From Neobacillus cucumis (GTDB lineage Bacteria; Bacillota; Bacilli; Bacillales_B; DSM-18226), in the NCBI RefSeq assembly GCF_023715505.1, contig NZ_JAMBOH010000001.1, positions 124,001 to 188,000 of the forward strand: a DNA stretch of 64,000 nt, read 5' to 3'. Numbering within the stretch: the stretch's first letter is position 1; every line of letters begins with the position of its first letter. A program made the translations under genes and the position numbers. The notes under the pieces are model-generated. The model saw only the letters and a program-made list of their open reading frames with translations. It had not been told where the DNA came from and did no database searches. This document shows positions 24,809-34,601 of the stretch, one piece after another.

Positions 24809-27205
24809 CTATATTTTTACTCTCTTCAACCGTAGTGAGTTAGATACCACAGAAACTGAACTAAAGGCCATTGCAGCCCCTGCTACCCAAGGGGCTAGCA
24901 GCCCAAATGCAGCAATCGGAATCCCTCCAGAATTATAAATGAGTGCCCAAAAGAGATTTTGCCGGATATTTTGCATGGTTTTTTTACTTAAAGAGATGGC
25001 TTTCGGGACCAATGTAAGTTCTCCACCAAGAATGGTGATATCAGCTGCTTCAATGGCCACATCCGTCCCGGTACCTATGGCAATGCCAATATCGGCCACG
25101 GCTAGGGCAGGGGCATCATTGATCCCATCACCCACCATCGCTACCTTTAACCCTTTAGACTGCAGGTCCTTTACATGTGTAGCTTTTTCTTCTGGGAGAA
25201 CTTCGGCAATGACGTTTTGGATTCCAACCTGATTTGCAATGGCCTTAGCTGTCCGTTCATTATCACCAGTCAGCATATATACCTTGATATCTAATTCTGA
25301 TAATTGCTGCACTGCTTGCGCAGCTGTTTCTTTTACTGTGTCCGCTACTGCCACCATTCCCATGATCGTATCATTTATGGCAATATACATGGCCGTTTTT
25401 CCTTCTGTTTCAAAACGAAGAAAATCGCTTTCCAAGTCCTGGTATGAAATGCTTTTTAAATTCATAAGTTTACGTGTCCCGACATAAACCTCATCATTTC
25501 CAATTTTCGCTTCAATTCCATATCCTGGTATCCCTTTAAAACGTTTTACCGGTAAGGTGCTTGACCGTTTTTGCATTCCATATTTAACGATCGCTTCGGC
25601 AAGAGGATGTTCAGATGACTTTTCAGCTGAAACAAGATACTGGAGGACCCTTTTCTCATCCTGATAGGCAATAAAATCAGTTACAACAGGTTGTCCTTTC
25701 GTAATCGTACCTGTTTTATCAAAAACGATGGCATTAATTTTATGGGTGGTCTCAAGGTATTCCCCCCCCTTAAAAAAAATCCCCATTTCAGCCGCTTTCC
25801 CTGTTCCCACCATAATCGAGGTCGGGGTAGCAAGTCCAAGTGAACAAGGACAAGCAATAACGAGAACAGCAATCGCGGTTTCAAGGGCAGAAGGGAAATC
25901 GTTCGGATTAACAAGTAGAAACCAAATCATAAACGTTAAGATTGATACAGCAACTACTACAGGGACAAAATAACTAGATATCGTATCCGCTAGCCGTTGA
26001 ATGGGTGCTTTACTACCCTGTGCCTCCTCCACAATTCTAATAATTCCTGCAAGTGCAGTATCTTTTCCAACCTTTGTTGCGGTCATAGTCAGCGTTCCAT
26101 TTTTATTAATAGTCGAACCAATTAGTGTGTCACCAATCGATTTCTCTACCGGGATGGATTCCCCCGTAATCATCGACTCATCCACTGAAGATTGCCCTTG
26201 AATCACTTGCCCATCAACTGGAATTTTCTCACCAGGCCTCACAACTATGCAATCGGCTACCTTCACATCATCGATTGGAATTTGCTGTTCTTTTCCGTCT
26301 CTAATCACTGTGGCTTCTTTTGCCTGAAGGTTTAGCAGTTTTGATAAAGCAACAGTTGTCCTCCCTTTTGCCATTGTTTCCAATAACTTTCCAAGCAGAA
26401 TTAACGTAATAAGAACCGCACTCGTTTCAAAATAAAGATGCGGCATATAAAAAGGGTTTCGGATGGTCTTTATGCCTTCTGCAAAACTATAGAAATAGGC
26501 TGCAGATGTTCCCAATGCGACAAGAACATCCATGTTTGCACTTTTGTTTTTAAGTGCCTTGTAGGCAGCGATGTAAAACGAACCTCCAATATAGAACTGA
26601 ATCGGTGTGGCTAAAAGGAATTGAAACCATGGACCCATTAAAAGATGCGGTACTGGCAGGCTCAGGTCAACGGGAATATGCGCCAGCATCGTATATAAAA
26701 GTGGAATTGTTAATATCACGGATAGGAGGAACTTTTGTTTCTTCTGTTTAATTTCCTCCTCTTTATGCTGTTGCTTTGATTCCCTTTGCCCTTTCTCCTT
26801 CGCTTCATAACCAAGCTTATTAATTTTATCCTTTATTCCCTGAATCGTAACCTCCCCCGGGTTATATTCAACACTTGCTGATTCAGCGGCTAAATTTACG
26901 GTTGCGTGTTTAATACCGTCTATTTTGTTTAAAACTTTTTCTATTCTTGTTGAACATGCCGCACAGGTCATCCCATATATATCAAACTCAGTTTTCTCAA
27001 AGCGTACACCATAGCCGAGATTCTCAATTTTAGTGATAATATCATCGCTAGTTACTTTGTTTTTTTCATAGGTAATGATTGCACTTTCCAACGTTAAATT
27101 GACAGTGGCATCAACACCGTCCATTTTTTTTAGGACTTTTTCTATTCTTGTGGAACATGCTGCACAGGTCATACCAGTTATATCTAATTTGAGCTGCTCT
27201 TTCAT
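24809..27205 (-). CDS. copA: Copper-exporting P1B-type ATPase
   Basis: 798 residues from the ATG at 27205, preceded by GAGGTGAACG. Two N-terminal heavy-metal domains (GMTCAACS at about 11-18 and 78-85), eight TM helices, the CPC metal site ([11 protein letters not shown]), the DKTGT phosphorylation site, the SEHPL nucleotide-domain histidine, and [10 protein letters not shown]. This is the CopA layout for Cu(I) export. The upstream ATG frame adds 32 residues that run through a possible operator, so I do not use it. No copZ or csoR lies next to it. Confidence 0.93.
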   Translation of the reverse strand: MKEQLKLDITGMTCAACSTRIEKVLKKMDGVDATVNLTLESAIITYEKNKVTSDDIITKIENLGYGVRFEKTEFDIYGMTCAACSTRIEKVLNKIDGIKHATVNLAAESASVEYNPGEVTIQGIKDKINKLGYEAKEKGQRESKQQHKEEEIKQKKQKFLLSVILTIPLLYTMLAHIPVDLSLPVPHLLMGPWFQFLLATPIQFYIGGSFYIAAYKALKNKSANMDVLVALGTSAAYFYSFAEGIKTIRNPFYMPHLYFETSAVLITLILLGKLLETMAKGRTTVALSKLLNLQAKEATVIRDGKEQQIPIDDVKVADCIVVRPGEKIPVDGQVIQGQSSVDESMITGESIPVEKSIGDTLIGSTINKNGTLTMTATKVGKDTALAGIIRIVEEAQGSKAPIQRLADTISSYFVPVVVAVSILTFMIWFLLVNPNDFPSALETAIAVLVIACPCSLGLATPTSIMVGTGKAAEMGIFFKGGEYLETTHKINAIVFDKTGTITKGQPVVTDFIAYQDEKRVLQYLVSAEKSSEHPLAEAIVKYGMQKRSSTLPVKRFKGIPGYGIEAKIGNDEVYVGTRKLMNLKSISYQDLESDFLRFETEGKTAMYIAINDTIMGMVAVADTVKETAAQAVQQLSELDIKVYMLTGDNERTAKAIANQVGIQNVIAEVLPEEKATHVKDLQSKGLKVAMVGDGINDAPALAVADIGIAIGTGTDVAIEAADITILGGELTLVPKAISLSKKTMQNIRQNLFWALIYNSGGIPIAAFGLLAPWVAGAAMAFSSVSVVSNSLRLKRVKI

Positions 27206-27224
27206 TTCGTTCACCTCATTCATA

Positions 27225-27245
27225 CTATACCCCTGGACCCTATAT
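27225..27245 (-). promoter_or_regulatory. Possible CsoR-like operator half-site
   Basis: GGGTCCAGGGGTATAG lies between copA and its upstream region. Only one half (GGGGTATA) fits the copper repressor site TACCC...GGGGTA, so this is a weak suggestion. Confidence 0.25.
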
Positions 27246-27388
27246 AACACAATGTATATTCGACCTTTGTGTCGTATTTGATTTAACAACTTATATACCA
27301 ACTTTTAATAACAATTTTCCTTACTGTATTAATTGGTACTATAATTAAATTCTTCATTTTACAGTGGAGTTCCTTTTTACAAAAAAGA

Positions 27389-27417
27389 AAAAACCTCTTC
27401 CAGATTGGAAAAGGCAT
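27389..27417 (-). terminator. Terminator of deoD
   Basis: CCTTTTCC/GGAAGAGG stem then TTTTTTC on the minus strand. Confidence 0.8.
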
Positions 27418-27427
27418 CCTAAAAACA

Positions 27428-28132
27428 TTATTCTTTAGTCGCAGCTTCTAATGCTACTTCAATCATATCATTAAAGGTTAATTGTCTTTCTTCTGCTGTT
27501 GTCTCTTCACCTGTTAAGATATGGTCACTAACAGTAAGAACGGAAAGAGCCCTGCGATTAAACTTTGCGGCTAATGTATAAAGTGCCGTTGTTTCCATCT
27601 CAATTGCAAGGATTTGATATCTAGCCCATTTCTCAAGATCAGCATTATCATTATAAAATGAATCAGCAGTAAAAATATTCCCTACTTTTAAATTAAGACC
27701 TTTTGCAACCCCTGCATCATAAGCCTTTCTTAGCAAGTCAAAATTTGCTGTCGGAGCAAAATCGACATGACCAAAGGTTAGACGATTAATATTGGAGTCG
27801 GTTGAGCTTGTCATGGCCAAAATGACATCTCTAACTTTTACATCCTTTTGAATCGCACCACAAGTACCGACCCGAATAAGGTTTTGAACATTGTAACTTT
27901 GCATTAATTCATTAACATAAATTGAGATAGAAGGAACACCCATCCCAGTACCTTGGACAGAAATCCTTTTTCCTTTATATGTTCCGGTGTAGCCAAACAT
28001 ATTCCGAACTTCGTTGTAACATTTGGCATCTTCTAAAAATGTTTCCGCTATATATTTTGCCCGAAGTGGATCCCCAGGAAGTAATACTGTTTCAGCAATC
28101 TCATTCTCTTTTGCCTCAATATGTACACTCAT
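27428..28132 (-). CDS. deoD: Purine nucleoside phosphorylase, DeoD type
   Basis: 234 residues starting [20 protein letters not shown], the usual DeoD start; GGGAGG lies 8 nt before this ATG at 28132. The family features [11 protein letters not shown], the phosphate-binding RVGTCGA, and the base-site motif [10 protein letters not shown] followed by the catalytic aspartate in VSDH are present. It cleaves purine (deoxy)nucleosides with phosphate in salvage. deoD precedes yodL in B. subtilis; here a transposon relic lies between. Confidence 0.94.
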   Translation of the reverse strand: MSVHIEAKENEIAETVLLPGDPLRAKYIAETFLEDAKCYNEVRNMFGYTGTYKGKRISVQGTGMGVPSISIYVNELMQSYNVQNLIRVGTCGAIQKDVKVRDVILAMTSSTDSNINRLTFGHVDFAPTANFDLLRKAYDAGVAKGLNLKVGNIFTADSFYNDNADLEKWARYQILAIEMETTALYTLAAKFNRRALSVLTVSDHILTGEETTAEERQLTFNDMIEVALEAATKE

Positions 28133-28192
28133 AAATAAACCTCCCAAAAATAGTAAGTACAGTAATAAGTTTGTACCATAGGCACTATGAGT

Positions 28193-28216
28193 ATCCCCAT
28201 AACTAAAGTTCGGGGT
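28193..28216. repeat. IS605-type right-end hairpin
   Basis: ATCCCC...CGGGGT imperfect palindrome with ACTAAAG in the loop. It resembles the hairpin at the far end and lies just beyond the 3' end of tnpB, where the guide (reRNA/omega RNA) region is found in this family. Confidence 0.6.
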
Positions 28217-28282
28217 TTCGAAAGAATAGGCTTTATAAGCCGCATTGTCTTTACGTGGGCTACCACCAGTCCCGCTATTACA

Positions 28283-29780
28283 TCAGGCAGAGGCCTTCAG
28301 CTTTGCATGTGTTTTTTTCATTATAATGATTTTCATTGGGGATTGAAGAAACTGCTTTCTTTCAAGTCCATCAAATGCACCCTTTACATGTTTTCGGTCA
28401 ATATTAAAGGCGCCATTTACATCTGCATGAATGACCACTTTCGATCCTTTTATCTTGTAAGAAACCATACAACTCCGATACCCGTTAAAATTAGGATCAT
28501 TTTCGTCACCGTAAGTTGGGATTGGGTCATTGTCCAAAAAGCTAGACTTACTGGTATAGTTCTTCAGGGTCGATGACCTGAATACCTTAACGTTCGGCCT
28601 TGTATCGAATCATTTCTATGAATGTCGTATACGGAAATTGGATGAAGGTGTGCTTATCAGACCTTTTGATTTTTACTTCCGATTTCCAACCAGTAATTCT
28701 TCCAATGATGATGGAATCGGTGGTTCTTTCTAAGGGCAAACTCCACCACTTTTGAGCTTGCTTTATGTAAAAAATCCATGACGCGATTATTCCTTTTTCG
28801 TTTTCGATCCAAGGAAATCAACCGGTTAGTAGTACATATCCCTTCTTTTGGACCTATCCCATTTCTTATAATGCACATGTATTTAGCTCTTAATTTGTTA
28901 TAGTATTGATGGATGATTTTAGCCCTGTGCCCTTGATAAGCAGCTGCTTAAACCCAGTGTTATCGACGGTAGTTGCCAGGTTATCGACTCCTAAATCAAT
29001 ACCCATTACCCGTCTTGGCGTCAATACAAATTCACTTTTTTGTTTATCCGTTCTTTTGATTTCTTTTTCTAGTACTCCTTTAAAAACAATCTCTATTACA
29101 TAGAGACCATAGGAGGGGACAATCCGAACCTGTTGTAATTTCCCTTTAGATTGAGCGATTTTCCCCAGGTTTAATTACAGATGGGTTCCTGGTAATTTTA
29201 ATAGATTTCCATCTTTTATTACAGTAATTTGATTCGTCAAATAGCATGTTGTGCGGCGCATTCTTTCGTTTGTATTTTTAGAATCTTCGGTTTTCCAGAA
29301 ACGCTTTCGGAATTAATTTTATATTTTTTAGTGCTTCAAAATAGCTTTTCCAATCATCATATACTTTTTTCATCGTTTGTTGATTGGACTGAGAGGGCAT
29401 TAAGGTATAATCCATCTGTTTCATAACCTTAAATAACGCTTCTACAAAGGCATATCCAATGAAGGATTTCTCTTGGATTGGCCTTTCGAAGAGTTTAAAT
29501 CTTGGTTCAATTATTTTTCCTTCTTTTTCTACTTTCTTTGGTTTTTCTCTTTCTTTCACATAGCTTTTTATGCGAAATTCATTCATATGGGGCAAAAAAG
29601 GGTCAATATCCATTAACACTTGAAGTTGATTTTCATTTCTTATTTCTTTTCTAAATGACGTGTAAACCTGACGAATATAGTAATTTGTCATGTTGTACAA
29701 ATTTTTCGCTATAAAACATAGCGAATCGCAGTAATCAAATATCTCATGTTCAGGATGAATTTAAATTTTATAGGAATTAT
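28283..29780 (-). pseudogene. tnpB: TnpB (RNA-guided nuclease) pseudogene
   Basis: Pieces of one TnpB are spread over several frames. The N-terminal part (about 29278-29780) contains AKNLYNMTNYYIRQ; the RuvC-I strand MGIDLGVDNLATTV is at about 28945-29010; the middle helix SLDRKRKRNNRVMDF is at about 28780; and the C-terminal RuvC-III segment HADVNGAFNI is at about 28425. Multiple frameshifts and an early stop near 29760 make it inactive. Such genes encode ancestors of Cas12. Confidence 0.8.
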
Positions 29781-29905
29781 ACAGGGTATTCACCTCCTTA
29801 TTAACGAGAACAAATGTTCTATTTTTATTTTGATTATAACACATTATACAAAAAAGTATAGTGATATCACTTGATTTCATTGTAAAAAATAAACAAAAAA
29901 GGCTT

Positions 29906-29932
29906 ATATCCCAATAGCTAAAGATAGGGGTT
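29906..29932. repeat. IS605-type left-end hairpin
   Basis: ATCCC-AATAGCTAAAGAT-AGGGG followed by TTTTACG; loop sequence similar to the right-end hairpin. Confidence 0.55.
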
Positions 29933-30027
29933 TTACGCTGCTTCTTGATAATCGTTTTTTATTGAAAACGAAGACATGATTTTTTGAAATTGTGGAAAAC
30001 TATTATTAGGTTAAAGGAGGGGTAATA

Positions 30028-30153
30028 ATGGGTAAAAAACACCGAGCACGTATCCGTGGGAAAAAAAAGAATAATCACATCCCACCTGAAGCCATTGTGG
30101 CAGAACATGATGCACACGCAAAGGAATATAGTGCAGAAGACCGTAAAAATTAA
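30028..30153 (+). CDS. 41-residue basic protein of unknown function
   Basis: Starts MGKKHRARIRGKKKNNHIPP with a strongly basic first half, then an acidic, histidine-containing second half ending SAEDRKN. AAAGGAGGGG lies 7 nt before the ATG, an excellent ribosome site, and a terminator follows. Probably a small conserved Bacillus protein; not recognised by name. Confidence 0.7.
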   Translation: MGKKHRARIRGKKKNNHIPPEAIVAEHDAHAKEYSAEDRKN

Positions 30154-30180
30154 TGTATTTACTTCCTACTAATAAAAATA

Positions 30181-30205
30181 AACCTAAGGTCCGTCCTTAG
30201 GTTTT
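30181..30205. terminator. Terminator between the small basic protein gene and yodL
   Basis: AACCTAAGG/CCTTAGGTT stem, 5-nt loop, T-rich tail on the plus strand. Confidence 0.85.
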
Positions 30206-30213
30206 AAGCATTA

Positions 30214-30522
30214 TTAACGAATATTGATTCGATTGACTAGGTCCCATCCACCTGATTTTAATTGATAATAATATTGACCGCCGCGTCCTTCATCAATTAA
30301 AATAATATCACCTGTCGACATAAATCTCCCCCTATAATTAGCCGGAATTCTATCGGTCACATTAAAGCGGCTAAACGTTTCATGTAAGCACTGCTTGCGG
30401 CTGCTGGCAGGAATAGTGGTCCGATACACCTCTTTATATCCTCTGCGTTCACGGTACCTTGGAGTTTGAAAGATTGTCACATCATATGAGTTACATGCCT
30501 TTTTCGTTAACATTTTGATCAT
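30214..30522 (-). CDS. yodL: YodL-family protein
   Basis: 102 residues: SYDVTIFQTPRYRER, then RFNVTDRIPANYRGR and STGDIILIDEGRGG, with a closing GGWDLVNRINIR. These agree with the YodL family (function unknown) as I recall it. GGAGGG lies 5 nt before the ATG. In B. subtilis yodL is a near neighbour of deoD, yozD and yodN, all of which are present here. Confidence 0.75.
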   Translation of the reverse strand: MIKMLTKKACNSYDVTIFQTPRYRERRGYKEVYRTTIPASSRKQCLHETFSRFNVTDRIPANYRGRFMSTGDIILIDEGRGGQYYYQLKSGGWDLVNRINIR

Positions 30523-30629
30523 CTTATCCCTCCAATTATTTATTATCTATTCTAATAATTGGCGATAACAAGTGTCGATTCCTCCATTAAAACTTCAATT
30601 ATTTTGTCTATTTTCATTTTTCAGCAAAA

Positions 30630-30659
30630 AACAATAGGGTTAAAATGACCCTATTGTCC
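30630..30659 (-). terminator. Terminator of spo0M
   Basis: ACAATAGGGT/ACCCTATTGT stem followed by TTTTTTG on the minus strand. Confidence 0.88.
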
Positions 30660-30667
30660 TAATTCCA

Positions 30668-31438
30668 CTACGAATACTTTTGGATAACGTTTTGAATTTT
30701 TTGCTGTAAGAATGGGATATCCTCATTTGTAACCGTTAATCTTACATTGCTCTCATCCGTTCCTAACGCCTCAGAGAATAAACCTGATAATCCTCGGGCA
30801 CGTCTATCAACTTGGAAAATAATATCAAGAGAACCATTTCCAGCTGGAAAGAATACTACTTCTAATTCATCTAATCTACCGCGGAATAATCCAGAAGTTG
30901 GAACAAATTCAAATTCCTGAACAAACGGTAAACGGCCGCGTAATCGGCGCGGAGCTTCCTCACAATCTGCCTCACGGATTCTAAACCCCAACTGGTCTAT
31001 TGCATTAAATACAGCAGACATTAGTGGATTAGGGACCACTTTTAAGTAGTCTTGATCACTAGGGTCGACTGCCCCCTTAATATCCAGCCCAGTAGTCACC
31101 CATACTTTTGAACGACCAATCGAAAGCGGTGTGTCATATGGCAGCTGAAAGGAGAAAGGGATATCCCTTTTCTCATTGGCCCGAATCGTGAACGGGGTTG
31201 TTAACCGGAACCGGTCAATGGTTGCTGTTACAGAGTATTTCCTGTCATCTGACTCTCTTAAGTAGGTTGTGCTTAAAGCAAGATATATTTCATCAATCTG
31301 CTGATCAATCTTCCCTCCTTTAATTGCCACCACACCTTGAACTGTTTCTCCCGGCATGTACGTATCCTTTTCAAGCTTTGTGTCCACCTCAGCAGATCCA
31401 ATTCCCACACTGGCAAATACTTTGTTAAAAAATGACAT
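30668..31438 (-). CDS. spo0M: Sporulation-control protein Spo0M
   Basis: 256 residues with the arrestin-like Spo0M start MSFFNKVFASVGIGSAEVDT and features such as YMPGETVQGVVAIKGG and the IPFSFQLPYDTPLS strand pair. Spo0M affects the sporulation phosphorelay in B. subtilis. It follows the kinase gene by 11 nt, so the two are co-transcribed. GGAGGAG lies before the ATG. Confidence 0.92.
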   Translation of the reverse strand: MSFFNKVFASVGIGSAEVDTKLEKDTYMPGETVQGVVAIKGGKIDQQIDEIYLALSTTYLRESDDRKYSVTATIDRFRLTTPFTIRANEKRDIPFSFQLPYDTPLSIGRSKVWVTTGLDIKGAVDPSDQDYLKVVPNPLMSAVFNAIDQLGFRIREADCEEAPRRLRGRLPFVQEFEFVPTSGLFRGRLDELEVVFFPAGNGSLDIIFQVDRRARGLSGLFSEALGTDESNVRLTVTNEDIPFLQQKIQNVIQKYS

Positions 31439-31449
31439 TTTTTCTCCTC

Positions 31450-32247
31450 CTAGGGACGTAGCTTTTCTATATCTACTCTGAGTTGTGAGCAGTCTTCATA
31501 TGCAGGCTCAATCTGTAAAAGTCTTCTAATAATGTGTTTTGCCCAGGATGAAATTTCTAATTCTTCTTCCCAGCTTTTTTCCTTTTCGTGCTGATCAAAA
31601 GAACAGTTGGAATACAACAGAAACAATAGGAAATGGCCGAGTCCATAAAAGTCAGCCTGAAAATTAATTCCTTTTTGTAAATTTAATCCTTTTGTTCCTG
31701 TTATACCCTCTTTTTTCTGGCGTAAATATCTCCCTAACCCTAAGTCAATTAGCCTGACCTTCGCCCCATCAAAGATGACATTCGGAATCCGAATATCCCG
31801 ATGGATAATATCTCTGCCATGCAAATATTCGATTAAGGTCAGTAATTCATTAGCTATTTTAAAAGCACCTTGCTCAGATAGTGTGAAGCCCTCAGAAAAG
31901 ATAAGCTGTTCAAAATTTTTCCCATCAATGTATTCCATGGTATAAAAAGGAATTTTATTATAGGTTCCCTCTTCGAAATACTGAGGGAATCCCGGATGAT
32001 GAATGGATTTTAATAATTCCTTCTCCAGTTCAAAGCCTTCTCTGCCTGATTTTGTGATTCTTTTATGAATCCTTAATGCTTTTAATACCTTATTTTGCTG
32101 GGTAGAGAGATCCTTAACTAAATAACTGTGCCCATAGCTGCCCATACCAAGATGTTTGATTATTCTAAATTCACCGGCAATAGTTTTGTCAGATGGTAAT
32201 GGTCTTTCAAACAAATTAGAAAAGAACAAAACAGTCCTTTTAAACAT
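31450..32247 (-). CDS. Eukaryotic-type serine/threonine protein kinase
   Basis: 265 residues holding a compact kinase domain: glycine loop GMGSYGHSYLV (about 34-44), the lysine in KVLKALR (about 53-59), hinge MEYIDGKNFEQL, the catalytic loop IIHRDIRIPNVIF (Asp about 148), and DLG (in LIDLGLGRYL) replacing DFG. No TM helix or sensor domain. It sits between a His-rich peptide gene and spo0M, which suggests a sporulation or coat link. The activation segment is short, so autoregulation is unclear. Confidence 0.85.
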   Translation of the reverse strand: MFKRTVLFFSNLFERPLPSDKTIAGEFRIIKHLGMGSYGHSYLVKDLSTQQNKVLKALRIHKRITKSGREGFELEKELLKSIHHPGFPQYFEEGTYNKIPFYTMEYIDGKNFEQLIFSEGFTLSEQGAFKIANELLTLIEYLHGRDIIHRDIRIPNVIFDGAKVRLIDLGLGRYLRQKKEGITGTKGLNLQKGINFQADFYGLGHFLLFLLYSNCSFDQHEKEKSWEEELEISSWAKHIIRRLLQIEPAYEDCSQLRVDIEKLRP

Positions 32248-32259
32248 TTAAACCCCTTT

Positions 32260-32439
32260 TTAGCTGCTAAAAAAACTAGACAAAAAACTGCCGCTTTTAT
32301 GCTTTTTTTTGTAATGATGGTGTCCATAATGACTGTGTTTATGGTGATTCATTTTCTTCCACGCATCACTAGAAGATGAGTATTTGTGATGATTGTTTAA
32401 TTTTCCGCTTATAAGAGATTTAAGGATTTTCTTTAACAT
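32260..32439 (-). CDS. 59-residue histidine-rich protein upstream of the kinase
   Basis: Starts MLKKILKSLISGKLNNHHKY, then NHHKHSHYGHHHYKKKHKSG and a serine/phenylalanine end (SFLSSFFSS). Ten histidines and many lysines in 59 residues; such proteins may bind metal or act as kinase substrates in the coat. AAGGAGGGG gives an excellent ribosome site. It ends 12 nt before the kinase start, so it is the first gene of the kinase-spo0M operon. Confidence 0.75.
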   Translation of the reverse strand: MLKKILKSLISGKLNNHHKYSSSSDAWKKMNHHKHSHYGHHHYKKKHKSGSFLSSFFSS

Positions 32440-32560
32440 AAAAACCCCTCCTTAGGTTCGTAATCATATATACGAGGCAAACAAATAAAGGTTTCGTTAA
32501 AAAACAAAAAAAAATATTCCAAAGCTCATAGGAGTTAGGATACATGTTGATTACAAACAA

Positions 32561-32583
32561 AAAGCGAGCTATCATGCTCGTCT
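32561..32583 (-). terminator. Terminator of yozD
   Basis: CGAGC/GCTCG stem, then CTTTTTG on the minus strand. Confidence 0.65.
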
Positions 32584-32629
32584 TTTGCCATATCTATCAT
32601 TAACGAGGAGGACTCTTTTAATTAGGCAG

Positions 32630-32803
32630 TTAGTCATCCTCTACTTCTTCATCAATAATACTCTTTTCAATCAGATATTCGAAGGTTATATCTGCGAGTT
32701 CTTCTAATTCTTCTTCGCTAGGAACGTAACCCCGCTTCACCAGCTCATGAAAGAAAAATTCGGCAATTTCTTCTGTATCAATAAACACTTCGATTTCTCT
32801 CAT
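32630..32803 (-). CDS. yozD: YozD-family small acidic protein
   Basis: 57 residues: MREIEVFIDTEEIAEFFFHE, then KRGYVPSEEELEELADI and an acidic end. It fits the YozD family by pattern and by position between yodL and yodN. AAGGGGGCG precedes the ATG. Function unknown. Confidence 0.75.
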   Translation of the reverse strand: MREIEVFIDTEEIAEFFFHELVKRGYVPSEEELEELADITFEYLIEKSIIDEEVEDD

Positions 32804-32970
32804 AGCATCGCCCCCTTTTTAGAGAATGTATGATGTACATGGCCTTTTCATGCTAGTTACTTTTGAAAGTCATTTCCATGTTCCCATCTTTATAAAGTTC
32901 CTATCAATTTATGTCTTTTTTTGAGTGGACAAGCATAAGATGAAAAAAAAGAAGTTGATGAGGTGATAGA

Positions 32971-33138
32971 ATGTCAAATTTCAAATTGAAGTTAGAGGCA
33001 TTTATTGAAGATGTAAACAAGGAGGATGGGTACACCCTCCAACTATTTGAGAAGTTGACTAACACCATGTTTTCTTTAATAAAATGGGCCGGCATTCCCT
33101 TTGTTCTTTATTTATTGTTTGAGATTTCAAGATGGTAG
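32971..33138 (+). CDS. 55-residue protein with one membrane segment
   Basis: N-terminal amphipathic part MSNFKLKLEAFIEDVNKEDG, then a hydrophobic helix (MFSLIKWAGIPFVLYLLFEI) at the C-terminus. GATGAGGTGAT lies before the ATG. The stop touches the end of the convergent yodN gene. Unknown function. Confidence 0.6.
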   Translation: MSNFKLKLEAFIEDVNKEDGYTLQLFEKLTNTMFSLIKWAGIPFVLYLLFEISRW

Positions 33139-33789
33139 TTACACATGGCTTTTGCCATCATTGTTTACCAGGCTTTCTAATTTCCTAAGAATTACCCGCA
33201 TCACTTGATAGTATTCTTGATCTTGAAACATTTCATATAAAATCCGGTAATCATTAAATATGTCCAATAAGTTATCGATTAATTCCTTTTTTTCTTTTTT
33301 TCGTTCTATTTCCTCAAATTCAGCCTTTCGGACCATCCCTTGAACCTTAGGAGTTTTTTCAGTTTTTTCTTGCTTATTGACTAAGTATAGGAGACCAAGC
33401 TTTTGGATGAAGGTATCAGCATTCTCGGCATCAGCGACTAAGGTTAATTCCTCTTCGCCGGCTTCAAGCCATTCTCCATCACTAACCCGAGATAGTTCGT
33501 AAATAACATCTTCCCAAGCATCTTCTTTGTAACGCCAAATTTCCGTTCTAAAACCGACTACCTTAAATAAATCAGCGCCATAGCCACTTACTTGAACTAA
33601 GTCACCGAAAAAGAATTTATACTCAATATCGATCTGTTCCTGCTCTACCAAGGTGCCCTCATATTCTGAAAGCAATTGAAGGGCTTCTTCTATATAGAGT
33701 CCTTCACTCTTATTGACTTCATAAACGTAATTGCCGTCCAATAATTTAATATCTGTAAATTTTCTAAATTTATTGGATATCCGAATCAT
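33139..33789 (-). CDS. yodN: YodN-like protein
   Basis: 216 residues from the ATG at 33789. Mixed alpha/beta protein with YKFFFGDLVQVSGYGADLFKV (SH3-like strand set quoted only in part), DGEWLEAGEEELTLVADA, and a C-terminal charged helix. No known catalytic motif. Placed as YodN by position next to yozD and yodL. The longer frame from a GTG at 33855 runs through a terminator hairpin, so I reject that start. Confidence 0.6.
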   Translation of the reverse strand: MIRISNKFRKFTDIKLLDGNYVYEVNKSEGLYIEEALQLLSEYEGTLVEQEQIDIEYKFFFGDLVQVSGYGADLFKVVGFRTEIWRYKEDAWEDVIYELSRVSDGEWLEAGEEELTLVADAENADTFIQKLGLLYLVNKQEKTEKTPKVQGMVRKAEFEEIERKKEKKELIDNLLDIFNDYRILYEMFQDQEYYQVMRVILRKLESLVNNDGKSHV

Positions 33790-33821
33790 TGTAAAAATTA
33801 TGTTTAGACACCATAATAAAT

Positions 33822-33859
33822 AAAAAAGAAAAACTCGTATACCTTTTGGGCACACGAGT
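33822..33859 (-). terminator. Terminator of the 42-residue protein gene
   Basis: ACTCGT/ACGAGT stem followed by a TTTTTCTTTTTT tail on the minus strand. Confidence 0.75.
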
Positions 33860-33987
33860 TACTTTGTTTTATCATTATCATTTTTAGTTTGAACATTTTG
33901 CTTTTTAATTTTATTAGTCAGTTCAATTAATCCCCTAGCTGCTTTCTCCGCGTTAAATGTTCCTCTTTCTCCACATTTAAGTTTCAC
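33859..33987 (-). CDS. 42-residue protein at the edge of the island
   Basis: From the GTG at 33987 (GAGGTGATT upstream): MKLKCGERGTFNAEKAARGL, then IELTNKIKKQ and a polar DN/K tail. An in-frame ATG at 34008 lies just upstream and would be the alternative start. Followed by a good terminator. Possibly the last gene of the phage-satellite island; unknown function. Confidence 0.5.
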   Translation of the reverse strand: MKLKCGERGTFNAEKAARGLIELTNKIKKQNVQTKNDNDKTK

Positions 33988-34195
33988 GACGAAATCACCT
34001 CGTTGCATAATATGCAGGTCGTGTTTGTTTGGAATCTTGTCTGTATTACATTTTTTCCTGATGTTCCTTACTAATTTTTTCTTATTTGATCAATTCGGAA
34101 CATATAGCAGCACGTTTGAGAAAGTTCCTTCATTTAATTTCTAGAATCCTCTAAAGTGCTTGGTATCACACTTTTTGTCCACACTGGGACTTGTT

Positions 34196-34354
34196 TTACT
34201 CCTCCCGTTCACGATAGGGCCGGCTTCGTAAAAAATACTTGCCCCGTCTTAAAGCCGTTTTAAAGATTTCGTTATCTTTTTGTAAAAGTGTGTTAATTTC
34301 TTGTGATGTAAGGATGACTGTGCATTTTTCCAATTGAATTATATATTGCGGCAT
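34196..34354 (-). CDS. 52-residue protein within the island
   Basis: MPQYIIQLEKCTVILTSQEI at the start, then an arginine-rich end (RRGKYFLRSRPYREREE). AAGGAGAAGG lies 3-8 nt before the ATG. Likely a small satellite or phage protein; not recognised. Confidence 0.5.
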   Translation of the reverse strand: MPQYIIQLEKCTVILTSQEINTLLQKDNEIFKTALRRGKYFLRSRPYREREE

Positions 34355-34601
34355 AGTCCTTCTCCTTCTTATTGATATACTACAGGTACAATTGTTTTTA
34401 AGCAGATTTCCTCGATCAAACGTTTTTTCTTAAATTTCGGCAAATTGGTTAATCCGCTTCAACATACACGTTCATCAACATTCGGTGATTTCACCACTAT
34501 GGTTGATTTCGGATAAATGGGTACTTTAGCCATGACTTAACAGAAAGCTATACTTAATTTCCAGTAGTTTTACAATTTAATAACGTGATAATGTTTCAGG
34601 A

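Larger units (their letters stand above)
28185..29940 (-). mobile_element. IS200/IS605-type element relic without tnpA
   Basis: Similar subterminal hairpins mark both ends: ATCCCCATAACTAAAGTTCGGGG at the right end is quoted here only by position, 28193-28216, and a matching ATCCC...AGGGG hairpin at 29908-29930 is at the other. A broken tnpB lies between. No tnpA transposase is present, so the element would need help in trans even when intact. Confidence 0.7.
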
